DNA of 64,000 nt from Xanthomonas hydrangeae. GTDB lineage: Bacteria > Pseudomonadota > Gammaproteobacteria > Xanthomonadales > Xanthomonadaceae. Below, in pieces: positions 38,715 through 46,248 of the stretch (position 1 is the first letter of the stretch; each line of letters begins with the position of its first letter). A program made the translations under genes and the position numbers. The stretch lies in NCBI GenBank assembly GCA_905142475.1, contig LR990730.1, positions 2,666,001 through 2,730,000 of the forward strand, read 5' to 3'. The notes beneath the pieces are model-generated. The model had not been told where the DNA came from, did no database searches, and saw only the letters and a list, made by a program, of their open reading frames with translations.

Positions 38715-38987
38715 ATGACCCTGCCTGACGAGCGCACTCGCAACCTGCTGCAAGCCGGAGCGTTTCTCAAGGAACTCGCCGGTAGCCAGGCCGTGCCCAA
38801 GTCCGTGCGCCAGGAAGCCTATCGGCTATTGCGCCACTACCCGACACTCAGTGATGTGGAAGCCATCGCCCAGCATGAGGAGCGATTGCGGGACCTTACC
38901 CAGTCGTCGTTTGTGCGGCCTTATTTGACATCTCAGTTCGAGGAGGACTGGTTCCGCAGTTACCCCAAAGGTCCTCATCGCATCTAA
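38715..38987 (+). CDS. BPSL0761-family small protein
   Basis: ATG 38715 (GTG 38703 also possible); 90 residues. MTLPDERTRNLLQAGAFLKELA, PKSVRQEAYRLLRHYPT and a C-terminal W (EEDWFRSYP) are typical of this uncharacterised helical family. Many members lie near mobile DNA. Function unknown. Confidence 0.75.
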   Translation: MTLPDERTRNLLQAGAFLKELAGSQAVPKSVRQEAYRLLRHYPTLSDVEAIAQHEERLRDLTQSSFVRPYLTSQFEEDWFRSYPKGPHRI

Positions 38988-39533
38988 GCGAAGGCATGTA
39001 TCTTGATAGGTAATCGCCTGCAGAGTCAGCGCCACGGGGCCTTCTTCAGCAACGAACGCCTGGACGAGCAATATGCTAGGCCCGGCAGTGGCACAAGCGC
39101 GCTACGACCATTGTTCAAGCCCTGCAAGCAAACCAACTTCGGCCGCCAATGCTAATCGCCACCAAGATGAGACCTTCGCTACATACAGCCGGCGAGCTCG
39201 GGGTGGAAAGACGCCAGGCGCCAAAGCTGTGACTTGCCCGAACTGCACGTCGAACCCGTGTCTTGGCACGTGGAATGCCGTCCAACTGGCCGCGTTAGGC
39301 GATCTGCCGCATTCATTAGTCACAGCGGCAGTACAGCCGTGCTCGAGCTTGGACTCCGTCATCTGTTCGCGAAACGCCTACATCAGGTCTGACCTGTTCA
39401 CGCCGGCGGATCCCCCAGTCCTCACGGATATGGCACCAGCTTGAAATCCGAGGCGTTTGGCTGGGTAATCGAGTCCGCAGAATCAACCTGAGTACACGAA
39501 ATTAACCCGATAGACCCGTAGCTGCGCAGGATG
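38988..39533. other. Gene-poor stretch between accessory DNA and the prophage
   Basis: About 550 bases. ORFs here have no ribosome binding sites and improbable composition. Confidence 0.4.
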
Positions 39534-39591
39534 GGATACAGATTTGCTGATCAAAAGGATACACATTTAGGTGCAAAAGGGATACAGATTT
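39534..39591 (+). repeat. Three GGATACA(G/C)ATTT repeats, 23-bp period
   Basis: Copies start at 39534, 39557 and 39580, exactly 23 bases apart. The setting is 65 bases left of the dif-like site. They could be terminal binding repeats of a lost IS or iteron-like sites. Confidence 0.7.
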
Positions 39592-39655
39592 ACTCAATCC
39601 GGACACGGCTGAACCCCCAAACGAAGCCAACAGGCGAAGTAGCGTCCTGACATAA

Positions 39656-39670
39656 TATACATTATGCGAA
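39656..39670 (+). other. attL: dif-like XerCD site
   Basis: TATACATTATGCGAA, repeated at 46636. The flanking bases ACATAATATACATTATGCG (from 39650) match the complement of the enterobacterial dif consensus over 19 bases, so the full chromosomal dif is probably here. Confidence 0.85.
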
Positions 39671-39772
39671 AAGGCGTGGCGTGCGGTGCAATCGCGGGCG
39701 CGCTGGCTGTGGCTCTGGCTTACCTCGCTGCTACCGTCTCGTGGCCCCTCTGATACGGAAATCGCTGCGTGA
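39656..39772 (+). pseudogene. C-terminal fragment of phage repressor at attL
   Basis: In frame from the attachment core: YTLCEKAWRAVQS, then a Trp/Leu-rich helix, ending DTEIAA. It closely parallels the end of the repressor at 46249-46752 (YTLCEIMWRAARV ... RETELAA). On phage excision this fragment would complete the repressor. It has no start of its own; TAA precedes it. Confidence 0.8.
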
Positions 39773-40578
39773 GCCTAGACACCTACGACCGCGTCGACCT
39801 AACCGGCCCCTGGGCCGGTTTTGGTTTCCAGGCCCATCACTTCTTCACGCCTGAGGGCAAGACCATCGAGCCATGCGACATGCGGTTCTGGTCGCTAACC
39901 TGCTGCATCGCTCGCGAGTGGTCGTTGATGATGGCCACCGAGCGCAATGCTCGATCAGCAAATCCTGAAACGCCTACTGCCACAAGGGTTCCAGGGAGCC
40001 GCATTTCTACAGGCAATAACGTGATCTACCTACGCGACGTGCTGCTGAAACGCCGGCAACGACGCGATGAGCACCAGCAGCCCGAGATGGCCAACGTAAT
40101 AGCCGTAGAACGCCCAGCGCAGGCGCGGCAGCGGCCACCAGACGTAACCGAGAGCCAGAACCGGGATCGCTCCCAGCGCCCACAGGTTGCCGTTGTACCA
40201 GCACAGCGCGGCCAGGGTGGCCAGGACGCCCCCGAACGCTTCCAACCGGCCCGTGCGGAACCAGCACCACGCCGCCAGGACGAGCCAGACGCCGGACCAT
40301 TGGTAATCGACCACCAGCGGCAGGACGAGACAGGACACAGCAGCATAGAGCCAGTGCCGGGCGTGGACCGTCCAGACGAGCAGCGCCGCCAACGCGAACG
40401 CCAGCAACACGTTGAGCGGCATCCAGTACCCGAACGCCCATGCGTGGAATGGCTGCGCAAGCAGCCCCCAGCCGGCAAGGCGCAACACCGATTTCGCATA
40501 ATCGGCCCGTGGCTGAGCAAGGTTGTACGCCATGACCAACGCGAACACCGGGAACGCGATCCGCCCCAATTCGGATAG
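39769..40578 (+). CDS. Phage early protein of the LTGPWAG type (DUF3653-like)
   Basis: GTG start overlapping the repressor-fragment stop (GTGA). MSLDTYDRVDLTGPWAGFGFQ is shared with the truncated gene at 46749 (VELTGPWAGWRL). The first about 90 residues look real; beyond about 40030 the frame runs antisense through the TraX gene and is rich in Gln/Arg, so the true 3' end is probably earlier or altered by recombination. Confidence 0.55.
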   Translation: MSLDTYDRVDLTGPWAGFGFQAHHFFTPEGKTIEPCDMRFWSLTCCIAREWSLMMATERNARSANPETPTATRVPGSRISTGNNVIYLRDVLLKRRQRRDEHQQPEMANVIAVERPAQARQRPPDVTESQNRDRSQRPQVAVVPAQRGQGGQDAPERFQPARAEPAPRRQDEPDAGPLVIDHQRQDETGHSSIEPVPGVDRPDEQRRQRERQQHVERHPVPERPCVEWLRKQPPAGKAQHRFRIIGPWLSKVVRHDQREHRERDPPQFG

Positions 40579-40677
40579 CACGGGAACATAGCCGCCGAAA
40601 AACACCCTCGCCACGTGATCGCCGGTCATCAACACCAGCGCAATCCACTTCAACGCCTCGCGGCCGCTGCTGGTCAT
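40030..40677 (-). CDS. TraX-family membrane protein
   Basis: 215 residues, seven or so TM helices. ALKWIALVLMTGDHVARVFF and GRIAFPVFALVMAYNLAQ match TraX, the acetylase that modifies F pilin. It follows zot after one base. In filamentous phages it may modify pili or surface components of the host; this is inference. Confidence 0.85.
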   Translation of the reverse strand: MTSSGREALKWIALVLMTGDHVARVFFGGYVPVLSELGRIAFPVFALVMAYNLAQPRADYAKSVLRLAGWGLLAQPFHAWAFGYWMPLNVLLAFALAALLVWTVHARHWLYAAVSCLVLPLVVDYQWSGVWLVLAAWCWFRTGRLEAFGGVLATLAALCWYNGNLWALGAIPVLALGYVWWPLPRLRWAFYGYYVGHLGLLVLIASLPAFQQHVA

Positions 40678-40678
40678 G

Positions 40679-41875
40679 TCACATCTCCAGTGTGGTGTCG
40701 GGAACAGTGGTAGATGTGTGATATAGCGCGCTTTCGGGGAACGTGCCTAAAGCACGGGCCTTGTGCCCGACCACGGTGCCATTCACGCCAACCGACGCAC
40801 CCTGGCCCATCTGCATGGGCTGCTGCTGTGGTTGCTGCTGCTGCGTATCGTGCTGCCTCTCCCGATACGGGTTATAGACCGGGCCACGTGCAGCAAGCGT
40901 GCGGCACTGCGGCTGGTCGAGATCGTAGAGCGTGCCCTGCTCTGTCAAGCACGTGCAGGATGCCGACTTGTAATCGCCCTGTGCATCGCGTCCACCAGGC
41001 GACGACATACACACCAACAGCGGGTCAGCAGTAGGCGTGCGATCATCGAAAATCGGCGCAGTCCACGGCATGGTGCCAAACCGGGGAAGGTGTTGCTTGG
41101 CATATTGCGTGGGGGATTCCCATCGCGGTGCATCGCGCTTTGCGGCGGTCGCTGATCCGCCAGGGGCCGCATCGGCTGACGCCGATTGCGTCCCCTTATC
41201 GGCGTTCTTGCTAGACAGCGCACCGGGCTTAAGACTGGTGTAAGCCATCCATGCACATACGAGCGCAGCGATACAAATCACCGGTAACGCCAGCACCTTC
41301 CAGGGGATGCGCGGTTTAATCGTGTGGATCTCAGCGGACTTATACGAACCATAGATAGCCGAGGGCAACAGGCGCGTCGTACGTTGGGCAAGATCACGCT
41401 TAGCAGCCGACTTGATTTCTTCGTTCAACTCACCCCAACGAAACACATCGATCATCTTCGTGCCGAACCGCCGCACGACATGCGTATGCGATCCAATAAG
41501 GCCACGCACAAACGGATACAGTTGGTTGGGCTGCTGCGTGGTCCACACGAAGTCGAGACCACGATGCCGATGCTCCGCAAGATCAAGGACATGCCTCGGC
41601 GTCTGCTGGCGCGTCGCATCGTGCAAGTGACCGAACCACTTCCATGCCTCGTCAACAAAAATAAGCGCCCCGTTAGGCACCAAATGATTGCCCTCCACAT
41701 CCTTGTCGTTCCACTTGCGAGGATCATCAAGCACAGTTGCCAAGCCGTCCTGAAGCCCGTCGATCCCAGCAGCAAATATAGGTCGTTCGGCGCGCTTGGA
41801 CTCTTCGACCAGGCGCTCCATCATGAGCGCCGTTTTTCCGTTGCCGGGTTGCCCGGTGTATAGCTCGATTGGCAT
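40679..41875 (-). CDS. Zot/pI-family phage assembly ATPase
   Basis: 398 residues. Walker A GQPGNGKTAL at the N-terminus, Walker B-like ALIFVDEAW, and a single TM near residue 200 separating the cytoplasmic ATPase from a periplasmic Gln-rich tail (QQQQPQQQP). It drives extrusion through the envelope. The start overlaps the pVI-like stop by one base (TAATG). Confidence 0.93.
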   Translation of the reverse strand: MPIELYTGQPGNGKTALMMERLVEESKRAERPIFAAGIDGLQDGLATVLDDPRKWNDKDVEGNHLVPNGALIFVDEAWKWFGHLHDATRQQTPRHVLDLAEHRHRGLDFVWTTQQPNQLYPFVRGLIGSHTHVVRRFGTKMIDVFRWGELNEEIKSAAKRDLAQRTTRLLPSAIYGSYKSAEIHTIKPRIPWKVLALPVICIAALVCAWMAYTSLKPGALSSKNADKGTQSASADAAPGGSATAAKRDAPRWESPTQYAKQHLPRFGTMPWTAPIFDDRTPTADPLLVCMSSPGGRDAQGDYKSASCTCLTEQGTLYDLDQPQCRTLAARGPVYNPYRERQHDTQQQQPQQQPMQMGQGASVGVNGTVVGHKARALGTFPESALYHTSTTVPDTTLEM

Positions 41876-42204
41876 TACGGCTTGGCTCCGAATCCACGCT
41901 TAAACAAAAACAGCCGCCCTTGCATGATCGCGTGCTTCGCCGCAACCGCAGAGATGACCATCGTCAATGCTTTGTCGAACTGCATCACCCCAAACCATGC
42001 CAACGCCGTCGCGCCAAGCTCGCCGTTGCCACTGCCCATGCTCTGCGCGTAACCAGTGAGCAAGTCGATAGCAGGTTCAACCACCATCTTGATAGTGCCG
42101 AAATTGATGCCGAGCCACACGAACGCAGTCATGATCCAGAGGCCAATCCGCGATTTGAATAGCCATGCGAGTGCAGTAACGAGTTGTGCAATTAGAAACG
42201 GCAT
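41875..42204 (-). CDS. pVI-like minor coat protein (DUF2523)
   Basis: 109 residues with three hydrophobic segments (MPFLIAQLVTALAWLFK, IGLWIMTAFVWLGIN, ALTMVISAVAAKHAI). Position between pIII and pI is the canonical gene VI place. The start overlaps the pIII stop (TGATG). Confidence 0.88.
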   Translation of the reverse strand: MPFLIAQLVTALAWLFKSRIGLWIMTAFVWLGINFGTIKMVVEPAIDLLTGYAQSMGSGNGELGATALAWFGVMQFDKALTMVISAVAAKHAIMQGRLFLFKRGFGAKP

Positions 42205-43661
42205 CAGGCACCTCCCTGACTCATCAGACGCAACGAAGCAAGTGCAGCCATCACAAGGACAATCTGACCACCGAGCACCATCCACTGACACATTTTCGAC
42301 GTGTCGAAGTGAATCGTTTGACCAAACACAGACACATCGGGAACAGTCGGACAACTGCGGCTGTATCCAAACCCAGACGTATCTAACTTGCCATCGGGCA
42401 TGCCGCCTTGGCCGTATCCGGATTCGTCGGAAAATGCACCAGCTGCGGTGCCCTCTTCTCCGATATTTGCTTGACCGTTGGTGCCGGTTATCGCATCACG
42501 AATCGCTTTGACATCTGCGTTGTCGCCGCTGCCGCTGCCGGTATTAGCCTTCTCCAAGGCGCATGCAGTCCGCCATTGCATCAGCAAACCTGCGTACTCC
42601 ATGGCTCTACAATTCTTGCCGATACAAACCGGCGGACTTGAACACGTGCCGCCCTGAATATTGACGTCACGACGTGTGTTGCAATCAATACGCCATTGAA
42701 TGCGCGCCTGACCACAGAGGATCACATCACCACTACAAGCAGGCGGACTATCGCAGCTATCACCGCCCGCAAACGTAGGATCACTATCACCCTCGTCTTC
42801 GCCCTCGTCAGGCTTACCGTCGCCATCAGCATCACGCTTGCAGGTGCCATCCTTACCCATCGCCTTGCCTTCCCCACACTGATTCTCATCACCAGTGCAT
42901 GAACCATCTGGGGCCTTGGTCTGACCGGCAGGACATTCGTTCTTTTCATTCTCGCAGGTACCCAACTGGCTAAGAGTCATGCCGTTAGGACACTTCTGCG
43001 GCTCACACTCGCCCTTGGCGTTGTTTTGCTGCCCTTCCGGACATTCCTTCGTGTCAGGCTCGCACGTCGCGGTGTAGTTGTTGTAGTGATAACCGGTCGT
43101 AAGCCCCATCTTCTTACACTGATCGACACTGTCATCCATGGGATCACACGTCGCATTCAAGCCAAACGTTCCGTTCCATGTGCCATCGGCATTAGGCGTC
43201 CACACCTGCATGCAACCACCGTTGCACTGCACAGAGCCGCTCTTTGGAGCACCGTAATTCCCCGGGAAAACCCCGTTATAGTCCTGCCGATTACTGCACT
43301 GACCATTGACAGGCCACGTGCGCCCAACACGTCCAACGCCACCACCAGACGGCGCGCTGAGCATAAAAAACACGGTCCGGCCTTGCATGTCGATCGACAT
43401 CGCTCCCTTTACCAACCGTCCCGGCCCATAGCCCGAAGCGCCTTCAGCAATCACCGCATCGGCAACAGAGGACGCAGCAGACACAGCGCGGCCCTGATCG
43501 TTGCAGAGCTCGAACGTTTCCATGCCGGTATTTTTGGTGCAATTGCTGTAGTCCTGTGCACCAGCTTGACGCGCACCCAACGCCGCAAATAGCAGCGCAA
43601 CTAAGGTATATGCAACGCGGCGGGCTATCGCGGACGCAAACACGCGTGCTAACCACCGCAT
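42204..43661 (-). CDS. pIII-like adsorption protein
   Basis: Start 43661 (MRWLARVFAS), 485 residues: signal peptide to about 35 (ARQAGA), a Cys-rich N-terminal part with a repetitive CPEGQ/CPNGM/CPAGQ module series (about 205-290), a DxDGDGKPDEGEDEGD acidic linker, and a C-terminal TM anchor (VLGGQIVLVMAALASL). It mediates host-pilus/Tol attachment. The start overlaps the 22-aa gene stop. Confidence 0.9.
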   Translation of the reverse strand: MRWLARVFASAIARRVAYTLVALLFAALGARQAGAQDYSNCTKNTGMETFELCNDQGRAVSAASSVADAVIAEGASGYGPGRLVKGAMSIDMQGRTVFFMLSAPSGGGVGRVGRTWPVNGQCSNRQDYNGVFPGNYGAPKSGSVQCNGGCMQVWTPNADGTWNGTFGLNATCDPMDDSVDQCKKMGLTTGYHYNNYTATCEPDTKECPEGQQNNAKGECEPQKCPNGMTLSQLGTCENEKNECPAGQTKAPDGSCTGDENQCGEGKAMGKDGTCKRDADGDGKPDEGEDEGDSDPTFAGGDSCDSPPACSGDVILCGQARIQWRIDCNTRRDVNIQGGTCSSPPVCIGKNCRAMEYAGLLMQWRTACALEKANTGSGSGDNADVKAIRDAITGTNGQANIGEEGTAAGAFSDESGYGQGGMPDGKLDTSGFGYSRSCPTVPDVSVFGQTIHFDTSKMCQWMVLGGQIVLVMAALASLRLMSQGGA

Positions 43662-43729
43662 CACTCGAAATCCACGAAGACAATCGCGCAGGCCACCAGC
43701 CATGCACCTAACCAAATCCACCCTTCCAT
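43661..43729 (-). CDS. 22-residue coat-like protein (pVII/pIX position)
   Basis: MEGWIWLGAWLVACAIVFVD plus FE: one hydrophobic helix. Its stop overlaps the pIII start as TGATG, and a ribosome site AGGGGAA lies upstream. Filamentous phages encode tip proteins of about 30 residues of this type; this placement between major coat and pIII suits pIX. It is too short for usual gene calling. Confidence 0.7.
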   Translation of the reverse strand: MEGWIWLGAWLVACAIVFVDFE

Positions 43730-43735
43730 CGCCCG

Positions 43736-43753
43736 TTCCCCTGCCCGGTGCCC
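43736..43753 (-). promoter_or_regulatory. Leader repeat, copy A
   Basis: Minus strand GGGCACCGGGCAGGGGAA, identical to the leader of the 45904 gene at 46065-46082. It contains the ribosome binding site of the 22-aa gene and follows the coat terminator directly. Confidence 0.7.
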
Positions 43754-43793
43754 ATAAAAGACCGGCGGGAGGGTATTGGCCCTGTCCGCCGGT
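43754..43793 (-). terminator. Terminator after the major coat gene
   Basis: Minus strand ACCGGCGG..GGG / CCC..CCGCCGGT hairpin followed by CTTTTAT. The same place holds the central terminator in Ff phages, giving high coat and low pIII expression. Confidence 0.8.
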
Positions 43794-43798
43794 GGTCG

Positions 43799-44029
43799 TT
43801 ACATCGCGCGGCGCACCCACTTGTAGACCTTGATCGCCACGATGACGAGCAACACCGCGCCGCCGATCTGGCCGACAGGACCAACGGCTGCACCAATCTG
43901 GGCAACCACATCACCCACATCGACACCGCCGCCACCAGCAGCGAATGCGGGCACGGACACCGTGGCAGCGGTACCAACAGCAGCCAGAGCGGCGGCCTTA
44001 TTCTTGAACAGGGTGTTGAGCTTCTGCAT
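43799..44029 (-). CDS. Major coat protein (pVIII-like)
   Basis: 76 residues; AGGAGG 7 bases upstream. Signal peptide ends VPAFA; mature 45-residue peptide starts AGGGGVDVGD, has a hydrophobic helix (IGGAVLLVIVAI) and a basic end KVYKWVRRAM that contacts DNA in the virion. Confidence 0.92.
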   Translation of the reverse strand: MQKLNTLFKNKAAALAAVGTAATVSVPAFAAGGGGVDVGDVVAQIGAAVGPVGQIGGAVLLVIVAIKVYKWVRRAM

Positions 44030-44041
44030 TGCAATGTCCTC

Positions 44042-44245
44042 CTAGGACTGTTGAAGTTTCTTGCGGATAAGCCGGAACACATACGCGGTGGCCCACAGCA
44101 TTGCGATTGAGCTGCCGATGGCCTGCGCTCCCTCTATCGTCAGTTCCGGCAAGAGTGACGGTTGAGGAATCCAGATGACCGCCGTGCACGTCCCCGCTGC
44201 CGTGTCTAGATCGGCTTCCAGGCAGGCGGGGATGAGCACGGCCAT
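44042..44245 (-). CDS. Small phage membrane protein (pVII-like position)
   Basis: 67 residues. One TM helix near IGSSIAMLWATAYVFRL, basic end RKKLQQS, and two Cys in the N-terminal part. Between the ssDNA-binding protein and the major coat, as in Pf-type phages. Confidence 0.75.
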   Translation of the reverse strand: MAVLIPACLEADLDTAAGTCTAVIWIPQPSLLPELTIEGAQAIGSSIAMLWATAYVFRLIRKKLQQS

Positions 44246-44248
44246 CGA

Positions 44249-44545
44249 TTACGCCGCCTGCCGCTGCTGAGCCTTACCGGCCTGCGGATCGACCAGCGTC
44301 ATGCGGCGCGCCAGTTCGACACCGAAACGACCCGGCACCAGATCGGTGACCAAATCCCATTCCTTCACCGTGCCGACCGGGTAGCCCTTATCCAGGCCAT
44401 CGCATTCGACTTCGATCTGGATGCGCATCGCTTCGGTTTCGAGCGTGGCGCGCTGGCTGTAGATGGCTTTCGGCAAACCCTTCGACGTGGTGACGGTGCG
44501 GGTTTCGACGGCGCTGTTGATCGTGATCTTCGGTGCGTTGCTCAT
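44249..44545 (-). CDS. ssDNA-binding protein (gene V-like)
   Basis: Start MSNAPKITINSAVETRTV at 44545; 98 residues, beta-rich (LPKAIYSQRATLETEAMRIQIEVE, GRFGVELARRMTLVD). It coats phage ssDNA before packaging and may repress translation. Confidence 0.82.
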   Translation of the reverse strand: MSNAPKITINSAVETRTVTTSKGLPKAIYSQRATLETEAMRIQIEVECDGLDKGYPVGTVKEWDLVTDLVPGRFGVELARRMTLVDPQAGKAQQRQAA

Positions 44546-44663
44546 GGTCTTCGTTCTCTCTGTTGGTTGGGCTTGCGTCGGTTGGGTTACTGCGAAATTC
44601 GGGCGGTACTGTGGGGTCAAGCTAAGGCCCCCCTTACCCCCCATGCGGGGGCTGCGGTGAGGC
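44546..44663 (-). other. Phage noncoding segment
   Basis: GC-rich, with a CCCCC-ATG-CGGGGG hairpin-like stretch near 44636-44652. A candidate for part of the replication origin; unproven. Confidence 0.4.
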
Positions 44664-44879
44664 CTAGCCATGTCCAAAGTGCGCAGCTTGCTGCGGGCCA
44701 CCCGGGGCAGGCTTGTACGGTGCCTTGCCAACCTGCTGCTTTAGTTCACCTGCGAGCGAAGGCGGGTCTTCAGGGGTGGATTCCTGACGTTGCCGTCCTG
44801 GTTGCGCGTAGGCGAACAGGCTGCGGCTTCGATGCCTCCCAGACCGGGGGCGGTGTTGCATGTCTCGGTGAGCGATCAC
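44664..44879 (-). CDS. Possible small Pro/Gln-rich phage ORF
   Basis: 71 residues from a GTG that overlaps the Rep stop (GTGA). Basic, Pro/Gln-rich, no ribosome binding site visible. It may be noncoding origin DNA instead. Confidence 0.3.
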   Translation of the reverse strand: MIAHRDMQHRPRSGRHRSRSLFAYAQPGRQRQESTPEDPPSLAGELKQQVGKAPYKPAPGGPQQAAHFGHG

Positions 44880-45595
44880 CGGCGGTTTCGTTGACCAGTC
44901 CGTAGGGGCGCTGCCCCTACACCCCGGTCGAGTGCTTCGAGAATTCCCTTACGCGCTGTCTGTGCAAACTCGGCTTGCACAGGCCGGCGCGTGTAGTCGA
45001 TTGGGGGAGGCTCCCACGCCCCGAAATTCCTCGACACATCGATCACTCCCCCTTTCGCTACGTACTTCGACACGTAACCCGTGATATCCAACTGGCTCCG
45101 TGGTGCCTCAATTTGATTGCGACCGAATTCCTTAAACCAAAACTCATGCCACTCGTAGCGGCTCATAAGCCGGTTTAAATCATCGGTAGGTGCAGCTGCA
45201 ACGGCGTGGAAATGCAATCGACCGTCTTTGTGGAACTCTTGCCCCCGTGCCCACTGGATTCCCCCATGCGGACGTGATGACCAACGTGCGCCGTATATTT
45301 CCCGGTTGATACAGCTGGCAAAGAATCGGAACGCTTTATCAGCCTTTTCCGGGTGAACACCACCAGTGCGGCCGGCTTCTTCAATGCGAAATGTGAGTGT
45401 CCAGAACTGTTGCCACTGCATGCGCTGTAAGAGCTCTGCATATCCGTGCGCTTCGAGATCAGCACGCCGCAATCGGTGCAGACCGTCAACTTCGCATCCC
45501 ACGCATTCAACGTCTGAAACTGCGCTCCCCCGCACTGATAGCAGGGGCTGTTCGGGTAATGGGCTAGCCTGGACGGCTGCGTCTTCATGGCTCAT
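44876..45595 (-). CDS. Rolling-circle replication initiator (HUH Rep)
   Basis: 239 residues. HUH motif GRLHFHAVA, catalytic helix ITGYVSKYVAKGG with the Tyr nucleophile and Lys, and upstream FWTLTF strand. It nicks the double-stranded origin of the phage. The start overlaps the preceding small ORF by 11 bases. Confidence 0.9.
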   Translation of the reverse strand: MSHEDAAVQASPLPEQPLLSVRGSAVSDVECVGCEVDGLHRLRRADLEAHGYAELLQRMQWQQFWTLTFRIEEAGRTGGVHPEKADKAFRFFASCINREIYGARWSSRPHGGIQWARGQEFHKDGRLHFHAVAAAPTDDLNRLMSRYEWHEFWFKEFGRNQIEAPRSQLDITGYVSKYVAKGGVIDVSRNFGAWEPPPIDYTRRPVQAEFAQTARKGILEALDRGVGAAPLRTGQRNRR

Positions 45596-45725
45596 CGCCC
45601 TGCCCCGAGCCTACCCACCTGATGCGTTCCTCTATCAGTCGGTCTAGCTCGGCGCGTTCGTCGTCGGTTTCGGCTTTCTTTTTCAGCTCGATCAGCTGCC
45701 AGAATTTCAGCTCGCCCGGATTCAT
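45585..45725 (-). CDS. 46-residue phage ORF
   Basis: MNPGELKFWQLIELKKKAET, then charged helix DDERAELDRLIEERIRWV. Its start overlaps the 45722 gene as ATGA and its end overlaps Rep. Charged helical protein, function unknown. Confidence 0.6.
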   Translation of the reverse strand: MNPGELKFWQLIELKKKAETDDERAELDRLIEERIRWVGSGQGDEP

Positions 45726-45907
45726 GCGCGGGCCTCGCGTAATGCCTTGCATTCGGCAAGGTGTTCCATGGCTATCGCTTTTATTTCGCGCCAGAACTTT
45801 AACGGCGGCGAGCGACGTGACGGAAATAAATCGCGTTGAATAAGCTTTGATTCAACGTAGTCGAGCGCAATGCGTGCGCCACGTTCGGTGTCGGTTGGAC
45901 GGCTCAT
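45722..45907 (-). CDS. 61-residue phage ORF
   Basis: MSRPTDTERGARIALDYVES ... KFWREIKAIAMEHLAECKAL. The start overlaps the 45904 gene as ATGA; translationally coupled. Unknown function. Confidence 0.6.
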   Translation of the reverse strand: MSRPTDTERGARIALDYVESKLIQRDLFPSRRSPPLKFWREIKAIAMEHLAECKALREARA

Positions 45908-46062
45908 CGGCCACCCCTGCGAAAAATCGGGAGTACAAGCGGGAGGCACATAAACAAAACCGCCATAATCCCGAGAAAAATATTGGGCCAAAACGTGACT
46001 AGTGCGCAGCAAAAGACCGCAAGCGCGACAGCCCAAAGCCACAACAAAATAACGTTCATCAT
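45904..46062 (-). CDS. 52-residue phage membrane protein
   Basis: MMNVILLWLWAVALAVFCCA and a second helix LGIMAVLFMCLPLVLPI, basic end FRRGGR. AGGGGAA lies just upstream within the shared leader. It is first in the phage operon. Confidence 0.65.
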   Translation of the reverse strand: MMNVILLWLWAVALAVFCCALVTFWPNIFLGIMAVLFMCLPLVLPIFRRGGR

Positions 46063-46064
46063 GT

Positions 46065-46082
46065 TTCCCCTGCCCGGTGCCC
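46065..46082 (-). promoter_or_regulatory. Leader repeat, copy B
   Basis: Same 18 bases as 43736-43753. It can pair with CACCGGGC at about 46103-46110 to form a hairpin next to the ribosome binding site. Confidence 0.65.
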
Positions 46083-46127
46083 GGTAGATCCCGCCACACC
46101 GGCACCGGGCGGGGCCGGGGGCGGGCT

Positions 46128-46197
46128 GTCCGATGTTTATCAGACAGGTGGAATTGTAAAGTAAACGTCGGACAGGTGTCCAACGTTTATCAGACAG
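46128..46197. promoter_or_regulatory. Phage repressor operator array
   Basis: Two near-identical 20-base sites (46128-46147 and 46178-46197), each of form TGTC-N12-GACA, exactly 50 bases apart, with GGACA-GG-TGTCC between them at 46170-46181. They lie between the divergent repressor and phage operon promoters. Confidence 0.75.
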
Positions 46198-46248
46198 CAA
46201 GGTGCCGCACGTCGGCCCCTAGCTACCGTTCATCGGGAGGGTATTGAC

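Noticed and set aside
39073..39444. 123-residue ORF
   Set aside because: No ribosome site, low-complexity composition, no recognisable motif.
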